DNA of 64,000 nt from CAXMMR01 sp963692975 (GTDB lineage Bacteria; Pseudomonadota; Alphaproteobacteria; Acetobacterales; Acetobacteraceae). A program made the translations under genes and the position numbers. The stretch is taken from NCBI GenBank assembly GCA_963692975.2, contig CAXMMR010000018.1:62001-126000 (forward strand), read 5' to 3'. Below the pieces are notes generated by a model. It saw only the letters and a list, made by a program, of their open reading frames with translations. It made no database searches and was not told the DNA's origin. Positions 61,895 through 64,000 of the stretch are shown here, one piece after another. Each line of letters starts with the position of its first letter. Position 1 is the stretch's first letter.

Positions 61895-63931
61895 TTACCC
61901 TTGCAAGGCCTTCAGCACATCTGCCTCGGTGAGGATCTGCGGCAGCGTGAGCGGGCTCGCCGCGCCCTTCGGGTAGACCAGGTAGAGCGGCACGCCCTGC
62001 CGCCCCTGTTCGCGCAGGAAGCGCGTAATCTCCGGGTCATCGCGCGTCCAATCGCCGCGCAGATAGGCCACGTCGTGCGCCGCGAACGCGGCGCGCACCG
62101 TGGCGAGAGAGAGCGCGACCCGCTCGTTGACGACGCATGTCAGGCACCAGTCCGCCGTCAAGTCGACGAAGACCGGTCGGCCCTCGGCGCGCAGGCTCGC
62201 CAGCCTGGCGGCCGAGAACGGCTCCTGCCCGGCCATGGTCTGTCCGGCCGGCGGCGCGGCCTGAAGCATCACCAGGCACAGCCCCAGCGCCGCGAGGCTG
62301 CCGGCCGCAACGCCGCGCCCGAGGCGTCGCGGCAGCGCGCCGGCCGCCGCACTCGCCCGCCACGTCCACGCGGCAAACGCGATCAGCAGCGCTCCCGCAC
62401 CCGCGACCAGCACGGTGTCCGAACCCGCCTCGCGCGCCAGCACCCAAAGCAGCCAGAGCGAGGCCGCATACAGCGGAAAGGCGAGCGCCTGACGGAGCAC
62501 GTCCATCCAGGCGCCCGGCCGCGGCAGCAATCCCGCGATCCCGGGGCGCGCCGCCAGCACCAATGTCGGCAAAGCGAGGCCAATGCCCATGCTGACGAAG
62601 ATGCCGAGTGCCGCCGGCAGCGGTGCGGCAAAGGCGGCAGCCAGCGCGCTGGCCATGAACGGCGCCGTGCAAGGGGTCGCGACCAGCACCGCCAGGACGC
62701 CGGTCGCCAACGCGCCGAGCCGTCCGCCCGCCGCCGCCTGCGCCTGCCCGACATTGCCGAGGCGGCTCATCGGAACGTTCCAGCCGCCCGACAGCGCCAG
62801 CCCGACCCCGAACAGCAGCCACGCCATGCCGGCGACGAAGAGCGGCGAGTGGAACTGCGTGCCCCAGCCGGCAAAGCCACTCGCCGCGCGCAGCCCCAGG
62901 AGCACGGCCCCGAGCAGGGTGAAGCTCGCTACCACGCCGGCGCTGTAGAGCAGCGACTGGATCCTGACCTCGCGCCGGGCCGTCCCGGCAAGCCGCGACA
63001 ACGCGACCGCCTTCATCGCCAGCACCGGAAACACGCAGGGCATCAGGTTCAGCACCAGGCCGCCGAGCAACGCGAGCCCCAGCGACGCCCATAGCCCGGT
63101 GGCGACGATGCCGTCCGACGATGCCGGCGGGACGGCGCCGGGTTTGGCCGCCAGGCTGTACCAGCTCGTGGCGCCGCCCCGATCGGTCAGCGCCAGCACG
63201 CCGCTGATGCCGTGCTCGAAGGCGCGCGGCCCGGCGGCGGCGAGGCGCAGCGCCAGACGGCCATCGCCAAGCGCGAGACGCTGCGCCGCCGCCTGGACGG
63301 CCACGCCGGCGACGTCCGGGAACAGATAGGCGCCGCTGATCGTCGCCGCGCCGAGCCCAGGGCCGCGGACGATCAGCTGGCCATCCGGCGCGATCACGGC
63401 GCCGAACGGCGACGGCCGCGGCAGCCGCCGCTCCGCCCGCGCGAACAGCGCCGCCTCGGCGGAGGGCGCGGGAGCGCCAAGCGGCAACAACACCCGCAAA
63501 TCGGCGTGCTCGGGCACGCAGACATTGGCGCAGGCCAGCCAATCCGCGTGTCCGACGATGGTCGCCGTGCCGCTGTCCGGCAGCGTGACGCTGACCGGCA
63601 GCAGCACGTCGCCGGTATAGGCATAGGCCGCCAGTCCGCCCTCGAGCAGCAGTTGCGGGGCGGGAAAACTCAGCGGACCCGACTTGGCGCCGGCCGGCAG
63701 ATCGAGCGCCAGGCTCGGCGGCGCTCCGGCATCGCCAGGGTTGGACCAGTAGCTGTGCCAGCCAGGCGCCAGCCGCAGCCGCAGCCCCAGCCGCAGCGGC
63801 CGGCCGGGCGCGTAGGCGTCGCTGTCGCTGACCAAGGTCGCGACCGTGCGCGGCGTTGCGGCCGGCGCGCTCTCGGCCGCGCGGGCGGCAGGCGGAACGC
63901 ACAGCATCAGCAGGAGCAGCAACCGGATCAT
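61895..63931 (-). CDS. Protein-disulfide reductase DsbD/ScsB-like
   Basis: 678 residues from ATG 63931 (GGTGGAG five bases upstream); a longer start at 63973 would displace the signal peptide MIRLLLLLMLCVPPAARAAE. The N-terminal periplasmic domain has a Cys pair (ADWLACANVCVPEHADL). A membrane domain of about eight helices carries the two redox cysteines (LNLMPCVFPVLAMKAVA and VATPCTAPFMASALA). The C-terminal thioredoxin domain has CLTC in FVDLTADWCLTCVVNE. It passes electrons from cytoplasmic thioredoxin to periplasmic thiol proteins. Just outside the proposed island. Confidence 0.94.
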   Translation of the reverse strand: MIRLLLLLMLCVPPAARAAESAPAATPRTVATLVSDSDAYAPGRPLRLGLRLRLAPGWHSYWSNPGDAGAPPSLALDLPAGAKSGPLSFPAPQLLLEGGLAAYAYTGDVLLPVSVTLPDSGTATIVGHADWLACANVCVPEHADLRVLLPLGAPAPSAEAALFARAERRLPRPSPFGAVIAPDGQLIVRGPGLGAATISGAYLFPDVAGVAVQAAAQRLALGDGRLALRLAAAGPRAFEHGISGVLALTDRGGATSWYSLAAKPGAVPPASSDGIVATGLWASLGLALLGGLVLNLMPCVFPVLAMKAVALSRLAGTARREVRIQSLLYSAGVVASFTLLGAVLLGLRAASGFAGWGTQFHSPLFVAGMAWLLFGVGLALSGGWNVPMSRLGNVGQAQAAAGGRLGALATGVLAVLVATPCTAPFMASALAAAFAAPLPAALGIFVSMGIGLALPTLVLAARPGIAGLLPRPGAWMDVLRQALAFPLYAASLWLLWVLAREAGSDTVLVAGAGALLIAFAAWTWRASAAAGALPRRLGRGVAAGSLAALGLCLVMLQAAPPAGQTMAGQEPFSAARLASLRAEGRPVFVDLTADWCLTCVVNERVALSLATVRAAFAAHDVAYLRGDWTRDDPEITRFLREQGRQGVPLYLVYPKGAASPLTLPQILTEADVLKALQG

Positions 63932-64000
63932 CCACTCCACCTGATCCCGCGCAGCCCCACTGTCCAGCCGCAAGGCTTGCGATGCGCGCGGCCCTGCCGC

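Overview
The window is 64 kb of high-GC DNA (mostly mid-60s % by eye) from a Gram-negative bacterium. It carries four TonB-dependent receptors (TBDRs), an OmpR/EnvZ-type two-component system, DsbD and NCS1/ABC uptake systems. The overall gene style, and a C-terminus reading FFFEKKNQKTFA encoded by an A/T-run hairpin repeat, suggest an alphaproteobacterium, most likely Acetobacteraceae/Rhodospirillales. That placement is inference; there is no rRNA or other phylogenetic marker here.

Layout. 1-14.3 kb (left flank): the start of a TonB-like gene coupled to a histidine kinase and response regulator; a secreted YncE-propeller/phosphoesterase convergent with a TBDR; a TPR-sulfotransferase; a divergent AraC regulator/NmrA oxidoreductase pair with an SDR; LysR and SDR debris; a cytochrome P450. 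14.4-15.7 kb: a 57-bp copy of the 3' half of tRNA-Leu followed by a wrecked tyrosine integrase. 15.7-44.8 kb: a dense catabolic block bracketed by two paralogous TBDRs. It holds an allantoin-racemase-like protein, an Atz/Trz-type amidohydrolase, a PuuE-like deacetylase, a DeoR regulator, two tandem SIS proteins with a PfkB kinase, an allantoate-amidohydrolase-type M20 enzyme, PuuE allantoinase, DUF3830, a barbiturase/cyanuric-acid-hydrolase family ring opener, a LysR regulator, an FrhB-like Fe-S protein, two complete ABC importers around a 2-oxoglutarate oxygenase, a nucleoside hydrolase and RidA. 44.8-50 kb: a decay zone with a second integrase relic, a hexanucleotide array, IS21 debris, a panB fragment, a TetR/thioesterase locus with a clear operator, and a dead copy of the AraC/NmrA pair. 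50-59.5 kb: a cytosine-permease-type NCS1 transporter, hydantoinase B and A, a TPR/2OG-Fe(II) protein, MarR and a fourth TBDR. 60.3-64 kb: a GT87-like membrane protein, the intact tRNA-Leu(UAA) gene and DsbD.

How it fits together. The 57-bp tRNA-Leu duplication (14404-14460 and 61690-61746) lies in direct orientation. A 20-bp repeat sits just inside each copy and an integrase relic lies beside the left copy, so the 47 kb between may be an old, immobilised genomic island. Its content reads as a path for cyclic ureides, nucleobases and nucleosides: outer-membrane uptake (TBDRs), inner-membrane uptake (two ABC systems, NCS1), glycosidic cleavage (nucleoside hydrolase), sugar handling (PfkB, SIS), ring opening (barbiturase family, PuuE, hydantoinase) and ureido/amide hydrolysis (M20, Atz/Trz-type). 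The individual family calls are strong; exact substrates and the existence of one joined pathway are inference.
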